DNA of 64,000 bases, taken from positions 1 to 64,000 of the forward strand of contig SVDS01000003.1 in NCBI GenBank assembly GCA_015057715.1, given 5' to 3'. This DNA is from Paenibacillaceae bacterium. GTDB lineage: Bacteria > Bacillota > Clostridia > Lachnospirales > Lachnospiraceae. Made by a program: the position numbers and the translations under genes. The notes beneath the pieces are model-generated. The model was not told the origin of the DNA, ran no database searches, and was given only the letters and a program-made list of their open reading frames with translations. Of the stretch, positions 50,392 through 59,791 are shown piece by piece (position 1 is the stretch's first letter; each line of letters begins with the position of its first letter).

Positions 50392-52303
50392 ATTCTGCCA
50401 GCTCACCCCAAAGCTCATACAGCTCTTCCAGACGTTTGCTGATCATCTCTTTTTCCTGGTTTAATTCCATAAGTTTTGGTACATCTGTGAAAATCTCTTC
50501 TTTTATAAGAAGTTCATCGATTTCCCCGTCTCTGGTTTCCAGTTTATGAATTTCTTCTTCTGTTTTTTTCAGTTCGTTCTGGCGTTTGCGGATCTTTGCC
50601 TGTTCTTCCTTTTGGGCTTTCCAGTCAAGCTTTATTCCGGAAGTGTCTTCGCTGGTTACAACAGCGGCTTCGGGCACCGGGGTCAGAAGACCAGTCATAA
50701 TATCCTTCTTTTCCAGATAATAATCGTAATTTCCGATATAGTTAATAAGGGTCTGGTTAGTCAGGTCCAGAATTCGTGTGGCAGTTTTATTAATAAAATA
50801 ACGGTCATGGGATACGTAAAGCACGGTGCCGGTGTAATTAACCAGGGCGCCTTCCAGTATCTCTTTTGAGGTGATATCCAAATGGTTGGTCGGCTCGTCA
50901 AGGATCAGGAAATTGGCTTCAGAAAGCATAAGCTTTGCCAGAGAAACACGTCCCCGTTCCCCACCGCTTAAGTCCTTGATCCGTTTATATACGTCATCGC
51001 CTGTAAAGAGAAAGGCGGCCAGGATATTGCGGATCTGGGTATTGTTCATATATGGATAGGTATCCTGAAGTTCATCGAATAAAGTTTTGTCCATATGAAG
51101 AACCTGATGCTCCTGGTCATAATATCCGATATGTACCTTGGAGCCTAAGGAAACTTCTCCCTGATCGGGCGCCAGTATGCCGTTTAATATTTTTAAAATT
51201 GTGGTTTTCCCGGTACCGTTGCCGCCGATAATGGCAACCCGTTCTCCACGCTTGACTTCAAATCCGATGTGTTCAAATAGGAGATTGTCTCCAAATGATT
51301 TTTTTAGATCTTTAACAGTCAGAACGTCATTTCCACTGATTACGTTTGGTTCCAGCTGGATACGCATCTCGTCGTTAACCTCGGCAGGCTTTTCCAACAA
51401 CTCGATCTTGTCCAACATCTTTTCTCTGCTTTCTGCCCGTCGTATGGATTTTTCCCTGTTAAACGATTTTAATTTTGTAATTACTTCTTCCTGATGCCTG
51501 ATTTCCTGCTGCTGGTTTAGATAGGCCTTCATCTTGGCTTCCCGAATCATGGCTCTTTTGCTGCTGTACTCCGTATAGTTACCCTGATATACGGACAAAA
51601 TGCCATTATCCAGCTCAATGATCTTTGTCACCACACGGTTTAAAAAGTATCGGTCATGGGCTACGATGATTACGCTGCCGTCATAATTAATCAGATAACC
51701 CTCCAGCCAGGCAATGGAATCCATATCCAGATGGTTGGTAGGCTCATCAAGCAGGATGATGTCTGGTTTTGTAAGGAGAAGGCGTCCTAAAGCTACCCGG
51801 GTTTTCTGTCCGCCGGAAAGAGCAGATACCGGCTTTTGAAAATCATCTTCTGTAAAACCAAGACCCTTTAATACGCCGGTAACCTCACTTCGGTAAGCGT
51901 AGCCGTTTTGCAGCTCAAATTCATGGTTTAAGCGGCTGTAAACGGTAAGCATCTCATCCAGTTCCTCACCAGTGGCATGCTTCATATCCAGCTCAAGTTT
52001 GCGGATTTTTCCTTCCATATCCATAAGGGGGCGTTTCACTTCCAGAACCTCTTCATAGACCGTGCGGTCTCCGGATAAATCCTGATGCTGTGATAAATAG
52101 CCTAAGGTTTTCCCCTTGGATATGACCACCTCTCCTTCATCCGATGCCAGTTCGCCGATAATCATTTTTAACAAAGTGGATTTACCGGCTCCGTTAATTC
52201 CTACAATGGCGGCTTTCTCATGGTCTTCTATATGGAAGGAAGCGTGTTTAATCACTTCGTTGGTGCCAAATGCTTTACTGATATTGCTGCATGAGAGAAT
52301 CAT
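50390..52303 (-). CDS. ABC-F family ATPase (ribosome-associated type)
   Basis: 637 aa, ATG after AGGAGG. Two ABC domains without membrane segments: Walker A GINGAGKSTLLKM and GGNGTGKTTILKI, signatures SALSGGQKTRVALGRL and LSGGERGRVSLAKL, both followed by LLDEPTNHLD/ILDEPTNHLD. A linker and a C-terminal coiled coil (about 555-637) complete the ABC-F layout. Members act on the ribosome in translation factor or antibiotic-protection roles; the subgroup cannot be fixed here. Confidence 0.94.
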   Translation of the reverse strand: MILSCSNISKAFGTNEVIKHASFHIEDHEKAAIVGINGAGKSTLLKMIIGELASDEGEVVISKGKTLGYLSQHQDLSGDRTVYEEVLEVKRPLMDMEGKIRKLELDMKHATGEELDEMLTVYSRLNHEFELQNGYAYRSEVTGVLKGLGFTEDDFQKPVSALSGGQKTRVALGRLLLTKPDIILLDEPTNHLDMDSIAWLEGYLINYDGSVIIVAHDRYFLNRVVTKIIELDNGILSVYQGNYTEYSSKRAMIREAKMKAYLNQQQEIRHQEEVITKLKSFNREKSIRRAESREKMLDKIELLEKPAEVNDEMRIQLEPNVISGNDVLTVKDLKKSFGDNLLFEHIGFEVKRGERVAIIGGNGTGKTTILKILNGILAPDQGEVSLGSKVHIGYYDQEHQVLHMDKTLFDELQDTYPYMNNTQIRNILAAFLFTGDDVYKRIKDLSGGERGRVSLAKLMLSEANFLILDEPTNHLDITSKEILEGALVNYTGTVLYVSHDRYFINKTATRILDLTNQTLINYIGNYDYYLEKKDIMTGLLTPVPEAAVVTSEDTSGIKLDWKAQKEEQAKIRKRQNELKKTEEEIHKLETRDGEIDELLIKEEIFTDVPKLMELNQEKEMISKRLEELYELWGELAE

Positions 52304-52391
52304 GGTTTCTTTCCTCCTGAATAAATTGGGACAATAGTACCAGTATAATATAGGTCCATTTATTTTTCAAGGATACAATCGTAAAACTCGT

Positions 52392-52420
52392 TTGACATTA
52401 TTTTATCACCCAGTTATAAT
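52392..52420 (+). promoter_or_regulatory. Consensus sigma-A promoter of rex
   Basis: TTGACA (52392-52397), a 17-bp spacer and TATAAT (52415-52420): both boxes are perfect. rex starts 38 bp downstream. Confidence 0.75.
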
Positions 52421-52457
52421 GGTGATAGTTAAATTCTAAGTTAAAGAAGGTGAAGAT

Positions 52458-53132
52458 GTGGCAGATAAAGAAATTTCAAAAGCAGTGATTGCCAGGCTTC
52501 CCAGGTATTATCGTCATCTGGGAGAGCTTATGGAGGATGGAGTGGAACGGATATCTTCCAATGAGCTGAGTTTGCGTATGAAAGTGACCGCTTCTCAGAT
52601 ACGCCAGGATCTTAATAATTTCGGCGGATTCGGACAGCAGGGTTATGGATATAATGTGAAATACTTATATACAGAGATAGCGAAGATATTAGGAATTGAC
52701 AGACAGCACAATTTAGTGATTATTGGTGCGGGCAATTTAGGACAGGCGATTGCAAATTATGCAAATTTCGAAAAGCGTGGTTTTTTAATCAAAGGAATGT
52801 TTGATATCAATCCACGTCTGATCGGTCTGGTTGTTCGCGGAATTGAGATCCGAAGTGTAGATGATCTGGAACAGTTTGTAAAAGATAATGATGTTCAGAT
52901 TGCAGCCCTGACCATACCAAAGACCAAGGCACCGGAAATTGCAGACCGTCTTGTAAGGGCAGGCATCAAGGCTATCTGGAATTTCGCTCATACAGACTTA
53001 ACTGTGCCGGATGATGTTGTGGTAGAGAATGTACACTTATCAGAGAGTCTGATGAGACTGTCTTACCGGGTCTGCAGTATGCAGGATAACTCGGTTGATG
53101 AAAAGCAAAGACAATCAGCAAAGAACAGATAA
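52458..53132 (+). CDS. rex: Redox-sensing transcriptional repressor Rex
   Basis: 224 aa from a GTG after AAGAAGGTGA. The N-terminal winged helix includes ARLPRYYRHLGELMEDGVER and SQIRQDLNNFGGFGQQGYGY; the Rossmann domain has VIIGAGNLGQAIANY. Rex senses NADH/NAD+ and represses fermentation and respiration genes. A perfect sigma-A promoter lies upstream. A strong hairpin separates it from nnrD. Confidence 0.97.
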   Translation: MADKEISKAVIARLPRYYRHLGELMEDGVERISSNELSLRMKVTASQIRQDLNNFGGFGQQGYGYNVKYLYTEIAKILGIDRQHNLVIIGAGNLGQAIANYANFEKRGFLIKGMFDINPRLIGLVVRGIEIRSVDDLEQFVKDNDVQIAALTIPKTKAPEIADRLVRAGIKAIWNFAHTDLTVPDDVVVENVHLSESLMRLSYRVCSMQDNSVDEKQRQSAKNR

Positions 53133-53140
53133 TATGCCTG

Positions 53141-53178
53141 CCGGCAGCCAAAGAGGAGTTTCTCCTCTTTGCTGCCGG
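53141..53178 (+). other. Long hairpin between rex and nnrD without a T tract
   Basis: CCGGCAGC-AAAGAGGAG pairs with CTCCTCTTTGCTGCCGG (17 bp, one bulge, tiny loop). The sequence after it is GTAGTTTGC, so it is not a standard terminator. It could be an RNA processing or stability element. Confidence 0.5.
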
Positions 53179-53208
53179 TAGTTTGCTATGGAGAAAGGCG
53201 GGTGCAGT

Positions 53209-54735
53209 ATGAGATATCTGGTAACGGGAGAACAGATGAAGCAGGTTGACCAATATACCATCGAACAAATTGGTATCCCATCACTGGTACTGATGGAGCG
53301 GGCAGCCCTGGCCGTTTTTAAAGAAACAGTAAATCATGTGAAACAGACGGAACCGGTGTGGGTGCTGTGCGGGAGCGGTAATAACGGTGCTGACGGAATT
53401 GCTGTTGCCAGAATGCTTCATATAAGCGGTTATCATGTTCTGGTTATTCTTGCTGGAAAAAAGGACAAAGGAAGCAGTGAATATTTAACCCAGCTCTCTA
53501 TTGCAGAGAAAACAGGAGTAAAAGTATTGGAGGGCATGGATGGAAACCCGGGAACCTGCAGTCTGCTCATTGACGCGCTGTTTGGCGTAGGGCTTGACAG
53601 GGAGATACTTGGTACCCATCTGGAGATTATGAAATCCGTAGCCAGGTGTAAGCCGGGATTTACAATAGCTGTGGATATTCCCTCCGGCATTCACTCCAAT
53701 ACCGGACAGATTCTGGGAACTGCAATCCCCGCAGATGTAACGGTTACATTCGGATATGAAAAACTTGGCACCATGCTGTACCCTGGAAAAGAATACAGCG
53801 GCAGGGTGATTGTAGAGGATATTGGTTTTCCTCCTGAAAGTATGAATGATGTGAAAACGGAATATTTTACATTTCAAGAGACAGACATGACGCTGATCCC
53901 CAGCCGGCCGGCTTATTCCAATAAAGGCAGCTTTGGTAAAGTTCTACTGGTTGCTGGTTCCAAAAACATGAGCGGGGCTGCATATTTAAGTGCGCTTTCC
54001 GCTTATCGGACTGGTGCTGGTCTGGTTCGGATCTTTACTGTAGAGGAAAACAGGGAGATTTTGCAGACCTTACTTCCTGAAGCTGTGATTGTTTCCTACC
54101 GGTCATCAGATGCTGAACGAAAAACGGAGAACTTTGAACAGCTTTTGATTGAACAGTGTGAGTGGGCCAGTGTGATTGTTCTGGGACCGGGACTGGGGCA
54201 GGGTGTTTATGTGAAAAATCTGGTGGAATCCATTCTTGTAAATGCCTATGTTCCGGTAATTGTAGATGCTGATGGGCTGAATACCATTGCCAATAATCCG
54301 GAGCTTACCAGTTATTACACGGAGAACATTATCATTACCCCTCATCTGGGAGAGATGGCAAGACTTACCGGAAGCTCGGTAGAACTAATAAAAAAACATC
54401 TCATTCAGACAGCCAGAGAGTATGCAGACCGGTTTGGTATAACCTGTATATTAAAAGATGCAGTTACCATTGCTGCCCTTAATGATCAGAGAACCTATGT
54501 AAACAGCAGCGGGAACAGTTCCATGGCAAAGGCTGGAGCAGGAGATGTACTGACCGGAATTCTGGCCGGGTTACTGGCAATGGGAATGGAAGGACCAGAT
54601 GCAGCGGCTCTGGGTGTATGGCTTCACGGTCTTGCGGGGGATATGAGAAAGAAGAAATATGGAGATTACGGTCTTCTTGCCAGAGAACTGGCAGATGAGA
54701 CTGGTATAATATTGCAGGAGCGAACGAGGGAATAA
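53209..54735 (+). CDS. nnrD: Bifunctional NAD(P)H-hydrate epimerase / ADP-dependent dehydratase
   Basis: 508 aa from the ATG at 53209. The N-terminal epimerase domain (YjeF_N, about residues 1-210) has LVLMERAALAVF and CGSGNNGADGIAVARML. The C-terminal dehydratase domain (about 225-505) has YSNKGSFGKVLLVAGSKNM, VLGPGLGQG and AKAGAGDVLTGILAGLLA. It repairs hydrated NAD(P)H. It is 3 bp upstream of alr and probably co-transcribed with it. Confidence 0.95.
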   Translation: MRYLVTGEQMKQVDQYTIEQIGIPSLVLMERAALAVFKETVNHVKQTEPVWVLCGSGNNGADGIAVARMLHISGYHVLVILAGKKDKGSSEYLTQLSIAEKTGVKVLEGMDGNPGTCSLLIDALFGVGLDREILGTHLEIMKSVARCKPGFTIAVDIPSGIHSNTGQILGTAIPADVTVTFGYEKLGTMLYPGKEYSGRVIVEDIGFPPESMNDVKTEYFTFQETDMTLIPSRPAYSNKGSFGKVLLVAGSKNMSGAAYLSALSAYRTGAGLVRIFTVEENREILQTLLPEAVIVSYRSSDAERKTENFEQLLIEQCEWASVIVLGPGLGQGVYVKNLVESILVNAYVPVIVDADGLNTIANNPELTSYYTENIIITPHLGEMARLTGSSVELIKKHLIQTAREYADRFGITCILKDAVTIAALNDQRTYVNSSGNSSMAKAGAGDVLTGILAGLLAMGMEGPDAAALGVWLHGLAGDMRKKKYGDYGLLARELADETGIILQERTRE

Positions 54736-54738
54736 AAA

Positions 54739-55926
54739 ATGAAAACATATGGAAGGGTATATGAAGCAGTAGATTTAGATGCAATCCGGTACAACATGGA
54801 AGAGATGAAAGCAAACTTAAAGCCGGAGACAAAGATGATCGGGGTTGTAAAATCCGATGGATATGGTCATGGTTCTGTCCCTGTGGCTCTGGCAATTGAT
54901 CCTTATGTGTGGGGATATGCAGTGGCAACAGTGGAAGAAGGCGTGATACTTAGAAAACATGGAATCACAAAGCCCATTCTGGTTCTGGGAGTGGTTCCCT
55001 GTGATGGCTATCAGCTTCTGGTGGATTATGAGATCAGCTCTGCCGTATTTCAGCTGAAGAAAGCCATGCGCCTTTCTGAACTGGCGGAAAAAGCAGGAAA
55101 GAAAGCGGTGGTTCATCTGGCTCTTGATACCGGTATGAGCCGTATTGGGTATCCGGTGACCGAAGAAGCAGCAGAGGAAGCGGCAAAGATCTGCAGACTG
55201 CCGGGAATTTATGCGGAAGGGCTCTTTACTCATTTCGCAAAAGCAGATGAAACGGATAAAAAAGCAACGGGATCACAGATTGAGAAATTTCAGGCATTTG
55301 TAGATATGCTGGGCGAAAGAGGAATTACTATCCCTGTCCTTCACTGTTCTAACAGTGCAGGAATTATTGATTTGCAGGAGGCTAATTTTCATCTGGTTCG
55401 TGCAGGAATTTCTATCTATGGGTTGTATCCTTCCGCAGAGGTAAAAAAAGAACCCGTAAAATTAAAACCTGCCATGGAATTAAAAAGTACCATTACCTAC
55501 ATAAAAAAAATCGGACCTGGAACTTCTGTCAGCTATGGTGGAACGTTTACTGCCGAACAGGAAATGACAGTGGCTACAATCCCTGTGGGATATGGAGATG
55601 GCTATCCCAGAAATTTATCTGGAAAAGGCGAGGTCTTAATCAGGGGACAGCGGGCTAAAATTCTTGGCAGGGTATGTATGGATCAGTTTATGGTTGATAT
55701 CACATCCATTCAGGGAGCACAAGAAGAGGATGAGGTTGTTTTAGTAGGAAGACAGGGAAAGGAACAGATTACAGTGGAAGAATTGGCCGAGCGTTGCGGC
55801 GGCTTTCATTACGAGATTCTCTGTGATATCAGCAAACGGGTTCCCAGGGTCTATGTGGAACACGGTGAAGTAGTGGGAACCAAAGATTATTTTAACGATT
55901 GTTACAGCTCCTTTTTAAAGGTGTGA
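54739..55926 (+). CDS. alr: Alanine racemase
   Basis: 395 aa, ATG after GAGGG. The PLP-lysine motif is IGVVKSDGYGHG (about residue 38), the catalytic Tyr is in GTSVSYGGTF, and GYGDGYPRNLSGKG and GRVCMDQFMVDI complete the family pattern. It makes D-alanine for peptidoglycan. Spores often carry alanine racemase as well, but no link is shown here. It is followed by an EndoA-like gene, a common neighbour in Firmicutes. Confidence 0.97.
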   Translation: MKTYGRVYEAVDLDAIRYNMEEMKANLKPETKMIGVVKSDGYGHGSVPVALAIDPYVWGYAVATVEEGVILRKHGITKPILVLGVVPCDGYQLLVDYEISSAVFQLKKAMRLSELAEKAGKKAVVHLALDTGMSRIGYPVTEEAAEEAAKICRLPGIYAEGLFTHFAKADETDKKATGSQIEKFQAFVDMLGERGITIPVLHCSNSAGIIDLQEANFHLVRAGISIYGLYPSAEVKKEPVKLKPAMELKSTITYIKKIGPGTSVSYGGTFTAEQEMTVATIPVGYGDGYPRNLSGKGEVLIRGQRAKILGRVCMDQFMVDITSIQGAQEEDEVVLVGRQGKEQITVEELAERCGGFHYEILCDISKRVPRVYVEHGEVVGTKDYFNDCYSSFLKV

Positions 55927-56041
55927 TAACCAACTCCATGTCCATATCATATGATAAGGTATGCGGCGGAAAAACTTAAGTGAATACACGAGTCAAAGTA
56001 GGTCAATAATAGACTTAAATAAATTGACGGAGTGTGAGAAT

Positions 56042-56389
56042 GTGATAATCAGACGTGGAGACATTTATTATGCCGATCTAAGACCGGTAGTAGGCTCTGA
56101 ACAGGGCGGGATTCGCCCGGTTCTTATTATACAAAATGACATCGGTAATAAGCACAGCCCCACTGTGATCTGTGCAGCGATTACCTCAAGAATGAATAAG
56201 GCAAAGCTGCCTACCCATGTGGAACTGGATACAAAAAAGTGCGATATGATCAAGGATTCAGTTATACTTTTGGAACAGCTGCGGACCATTGACAAGCAGA
56301 GACTGAAAGAGAAAATTTGTCATATTGATGAAAAACTGCAGCAGGAAGTGGACTGTGCATTAAGAATCAGCTTAGAACTGAATACATAG
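56042..56389 (+). CDS. EndoA/MazF-type endoribonuclease toxin without visible antitoxin
   Basis: 115 aa from a GTG at 56042, nine bases after GGAG. The PemK/MazF fold is clear: [33 protein letters not shown], split as [20 protein letters not shown] then [11 protein letters not shown], and [15 protein letters not shown]. In Bacillus, alr is followed by the antitoxin gene ndoAI and then ndoA. Here only 115 bp lie after alr and no antitoxin gene fits. The frame is open upstream for 27 more codons (from ATG 55961), with no good ribosome binding site for that start. MazF-type proteins cut mRNA at short sequences. Confidence 0.9.
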   Translation: MIIRRGDIYYADLRPVVGSEQGGIRPVLIIQNDIGNKHSPTVICAAITSRMNKAKLPTHVELDTKKCDMIKDSVILLEQLRTIDKQRLKEKICHIDEKLQQEVDCALRISLELNT

Positions 56390-56484
56390 TTCACCATTGA
56401 CGGAATGCTGATAAAATGGTATATTCTTAAATAGTTGTGAGAAAAAATACGAAAGAAAATCAACAAAAGGAGTAGAATTTTCAG

Positions 56485-57891
56485 ATGGACGATGGCAATC
56501 CGCTTATACGCGTGATTATTTTTATTGCTTTTATCGTATTGGATGCAATTTTTTATGGATTTGGTGCAGCAATTCAGAATGTGAATACGACAGAATTGGA
56601 ACATCAGATGGAAGAAGGCAGCGAGAAGGCTGCAAAACTGCTGCATATTGTTAACAGACCAACCAGATTTGTGAACACCATTCAGATTACCACCAACTTA
56701 ATTGGTATGGTGACGGGAGCGTTTGTATTAGGACAGTTTAAGATCTGGCTGGAGGCAATCTTAAGCCGGGGGAGCGATGGCCCCAACCGGTGGATTTCTC
56801 TTTTCAGTCTTTTCCTTGTAGGTGCCTGCCTGATTATTCTGCTGATCAGCTTCGGTATTATTATTCCAAAGCGCTGTGCAGCTGAGAATCCGGAAAAGTG
56901 GGGATACCGTATGCTTCCCGCAGTAACTTTTATTATGATTCCCCTGATTCCCTTTGCGTGGGTTGCAAACCTGATTGCTTTCATCGTTCTTAAGGTCATG
57001 GGCATAGATATGGCATCAGACATTGAGAACGTAACCGAAGAAGACATTATGTCCATGGTTAATGAGGGGCATGAACAGGGTGTGTTAGAAGCCAGGGAAG
57101 CGGAGATGATCACCAATATCTTTGAGCTCAATGACAAGGAAGCTGCGGATATCATGACTCACAGAAAGAATCTGGTTTCCTTAGACGGAGAGATGATGTT
57201 AAAAGAAGCGGTGACATTTATCCTGACAGAGGGGTATAATTCCCGGTATCCAGTCTATAAAAAAGATGTGGATGACATCATTGGTATTCTTCATATGAAG
57301 GATGCACTGATTGCCGCTGAAATAGAAGAGAATGGCAGCCGGCAGCTCTGGGAGATTGAAGGACTTTTAAGAGAGGCTCATTTCATTCCCGAAACCAGGA
57401 ATCTTGATACGCTGTTTAAAGAGATGCAGTCCAGAAAGATCCACATGGTAATTGTGGTAGATGAATATGGTCAGACTTCCGGTATTGTTACCATGGAAGA
57501 TATTCTGGAAGAGATTGTAGGCAATATTCTTGACGAGTATGATATGGATGAAGAATTTATCGTACCATCGGATGACGGTACTTACGTTATGAATGGTATG
57601 ACTACGCTGGAAGACGTGGAACGGGCATTAGACATTGAATTTGATGAGGAGGATTATGACTCCTATGACACAATAAATGGTCTGCTGATTTCCAGACTGG
57701 ACCGGATTCCCCAGGAAGGGGAAGAATCAGAAGTATCCATTATGGGTTATAATTTTAAGATTCTTCAGGTGGAGAACAAGATGATTCAGACAGTCCGTGT
57801 ATGGAAGGAAGAGCCAGAGGTGCTTTCTGAGGAAGAAAAAACCGTCAGAAAAACGGAATCCGAGTTAAAAGACTCTGAAAAAGAATCATAA
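56485..57891 (+). CDS. CNNM/CorC-HlyC family membrane protein with CBS pair
   Basis: 468 aa, ATG after AGGAG. A CNNM membrane domain with three to four helices (about residues 8-185) is followed by two CBS domains (about 215-345; DIMTHRKNLVSLDG, TSGIVTMEDILEEIVG) and a CorC_HlyC C-terminal domain (about 360-440). The family is linked to Mg2+/Co2+ efflux or homeostasis, though often labelled hemolysin. A strong terminator follows. Confidence 0.93.
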   Translation: MDDGNPLIRVIIFIAFIVLDAIFYGFGAAIQNVNTTELEHQMEEGSEKAAKLLHIVNRPTRFVNTIQITTNLIGMVTGAFVLGQFKIWLEAILSRGSDGPNRWISLFSLFLVGACLIILLISFGIIIPKRCAAENPEKWGYRMLPAVTFIMIPLIPFAWVANLIAFIVLKVMGIDMASDIENVTEEDIMSMVNEGHEQGVLEAREAEMITNIFELNDKEAADIMTHRKNLVSLDGEMMLKEAVTFILTEGYNSRYPVYKKDVDDIIGILHMKDALIAAEIEENGSRQLWEIEGLLREAHFIPETRNLDTLFKEMQSRKIHMVIVVDEYGQTSGIVTMEDILEEIVGNILDEYDMDEEFIVPSDDGTYVMNGMTTLEDVERALDIEFDEEDYDSYDTINGLLISRLDRIPQEGEESEVSIMGYNFKILQVENKMIQTVRVWKEEPEVLSEEEKTVRKTESELKDSEKES

Positions 57892-57894
57892 GCG

Positions 57895-57957
57895 CACAGC
57901 TGCCAGAACTTTCCTGCATCAGACAGGAAGGATATGGCAGCTGTGTATTGTTTTTTT
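57895..57957 (+). terminator. Terminator after the CNNM gene
   Basis: CACAGCTGCCA pairs with TGGCAGCTGTG around an inner hairpin (TTCCTG/CAGGAA), followed by TTTTTTT. Confidence 0.85.
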
Positions 57958-58052
57958 CTTGCAAGATGAAATAAATAGTGATAGAATAGAAAAGATGTTA
58001 TTTTTCGATATAAAGAGGACGAAATAGAGAAAGAAAAGGAGTGTTGGAAGCG

Positions 58053-58781
58053 ATGTCAGGACATTCAAAGTTCGCAAATATTAAGCACAAAAAAGAAAGA
58101 AACGATTCCGCAAAAGGTAAAGTATTTACTGTAATCGGAAGAGAAATTGCAGTAGCGGTAAAAGAAGGCGGATCAGACCCTGCGAACAACAGTAGGCTCC
58201 GTGATGTAATAGCGAAAGCAAAAGCCAACAACATGCCCAATGACACCATTGACAGGGGCATTAAAAAAGCTGCCGGAGATGCCAATTCTGTTAACTATGA
58301 GACAATTACATACGAAGGATACGGCCCCAATGGAGTGGCGATCATCGTAGATACACTGACAGACAATAAAAACCGGACTGCTGCCAACGTAAAGAACGCA
58401 TTTACAAAAGGCGGCGGAAATGTGGGTACTCCAGGCTGTGTATCTTTTATGTTTGACAAAAAGGGACAGATCATTATAGATAAAGAAGAATGTGATATGG
58501 ATGCGGATGAGCTTATGATGATCGCTCTGGATGCAGGTGCAGAAGATTTTTCAGAAGAAGAGGACAGCTATGAAGTACTGATTGCGCCAGAAGAGTTCAG
58601 CGCAGTACGTGAAGCATTGGAAGCAGCAAAAATCCCCATGATTCAGGCTGAAGTTACCATGATCCCACAGACATGGGTGGAGCTGACTGATGAGGATTCA
58701 TTAAAGAAGATGAATCGGATTCTGGATCTGTTAGATGCAGAAGATGATGTACAGGCGACCTATCATAACTGGGACGAATAA
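58053..58781 (+). CDS. YebC/PmpR family protein
   Basis: 242 aa from the ATG at 58053. The start [21 protein letters not shown] (20-residue core plus one) is diagnostic, with [20 protein letters not shown] and [13 protein letters not shown] following. YebC proteins act as transcription regulators and, in recent work, in resolving ribosome stalls at poly-proline. It ends in a strong terminator. Confidence 0.95.
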   Translation: MSGHSKFANIKHKKERNDSAKGKVFTVIGREIAVAVKEGGSDPANNSRLRDVIAKAKANNMPNDTIDRGIKKAAGDANSVNYETITYEGYGPNGVAIIVDTLTDNKNRTAANVKNAFTKGGGNVGTPGCVSFMFDKKGQIIIDKEECDMDADELMMIALDAGAEDFSEEEDSYEVLIAPEEFSAVREALEAAKIPMIQAEVTMIPQTWVELTDEDSLKKMNRILDLLDAEDDVQATYHNWDE

Positions 58782-58790
58782 AATAAAAAC

Positions 58791-58822
58791 GGGCATGCAC
58801 GGGAATAAGTGCATGCCTTTTT
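58791..58822 (+). terminator. Terminator after the YebC gene
   Basis: GGCATGCAC pairs with GTGCATGCC, followed by TTTTT. Confidence 0.85.
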
Positions 58823-58834
58823 ATTATAGATACT

Positions 58835-59614
58835 TTACACAATCTCAGTTAAGTTTCTAACCGACTTCTGAATATCTGCCACCAGTTCATGAATTCGTTC
58901 GTAGACCTCACCAGAGCTTTTGGAGATTTCACCGAATTCTCTTGCTACTACTGCAAAGCCAACCCCTGCCTCACCGGCTCTGGCCGCTTCAATAGAGGCG
59001 TTAATGGAAAGAATATTTTCCATGGAAGCCACTTTCTGCAGGTCATGGGTTTTTGCTGTTACTTCATTCAATGAGATTTTGATGCTGTCAATTTCTTTAT
59101 CCAGTACGCTGTCTCTTTTGCCGGAGATTGCCTGTATGTATTCCATATTAACCAGCTGGTTCACTATGCTGCCAAGCATCTGTGCAGCTGCCTTGATGGT
59201 GGCTTCCGATCGCACCGGTACTTTTCTCAGTGCACGGATATATTCCTCTTCGTTAATTCCCAGCTCTCTGGCAATGGTACGAAACTTTTCTTCATCTGGC
59301 TGAGAGGGCAAAACCTGTCCTCCGATGATTGCTCCCACCTTTTCACCTTTCACAACGATGTCAGAGGAAAAATCCATAAGCCCCGCATGGCAGAAATAAG
59401 CTCCGCTTCCTTCTTTGTCGCAGGCTTCACAGCGCTTTAAGCCTTCTTCACTGTTTCTGGTGTATTTCATGCAAAACTCAGTGAAATTGCTTCCTTTTGT
59501 AATATAATTACCCTCTGCATCCACCGCGATTGCTGCTAACCCTGTCGCTTCCGAAAACTGGTCCTGAATCGACTGCAATGCCTTTAAATCAATAAACTTT
59601 TTAATATCGATCAT
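58835..59614 (-). CDS. Soluble PocR-domain chemoreceptor-like protein
   Basis: 259 aa from the ATG at 59614, with AGAGGGG about 10 bp upstream. The N-terminal PocR sensor domain (about residues 8-165) carries conserved Cys (FCMKYTRNSEEGLKRCEACD, then FCHAGL). The C-terminal part has a methyl-accepting signalling hairpin (ENILSINASIEAARAGEAG and FAVVAREFGEIS). There is no membrane helix, so it is a short cytosolic receptor. PocR domains bind small molecules such as 1,2-propanediol in relatives; the ligand here is unknown. Confidence 0.9.
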   Translation of the reverse strand: MIDIKKFIDLKALQSIQDQFSEATGLAAIAVDAEGNYITKGSNFTEFCMKYTRNSEEGLKRCEACDKEGSGAYFCHAGLMDFSSDIVVKGEKVGAIIGGQVLPSQPDEEKFRTIARELGINEEEYIRALRKVPVRSEATIKAAAQMLGSIVNQLVNMEYIQAISGKRDSVLDKEIDSIKISLNEVTAKTHDLQKVASMENILSINASIEAARAGEAGVGFAVVAREFGEISKSSGEVYERIHELVADIQKSVRNLTEIV

Positions 59615-59791
59615 AGTATGCATGCCCCTCTCTTGTAATTAGCGGTACCTTTTTATCATTCTTATTATATAATAATGGTAGGATAAATACAAGCAAGGAA
59701 GTAAGCAGTAATATCTGCGAAATCCATTGAAGCTTGATGATTATTGTGCTACAATCACCGTGAAAAAGATTAAAAAAAGAGGCTCAGGATT

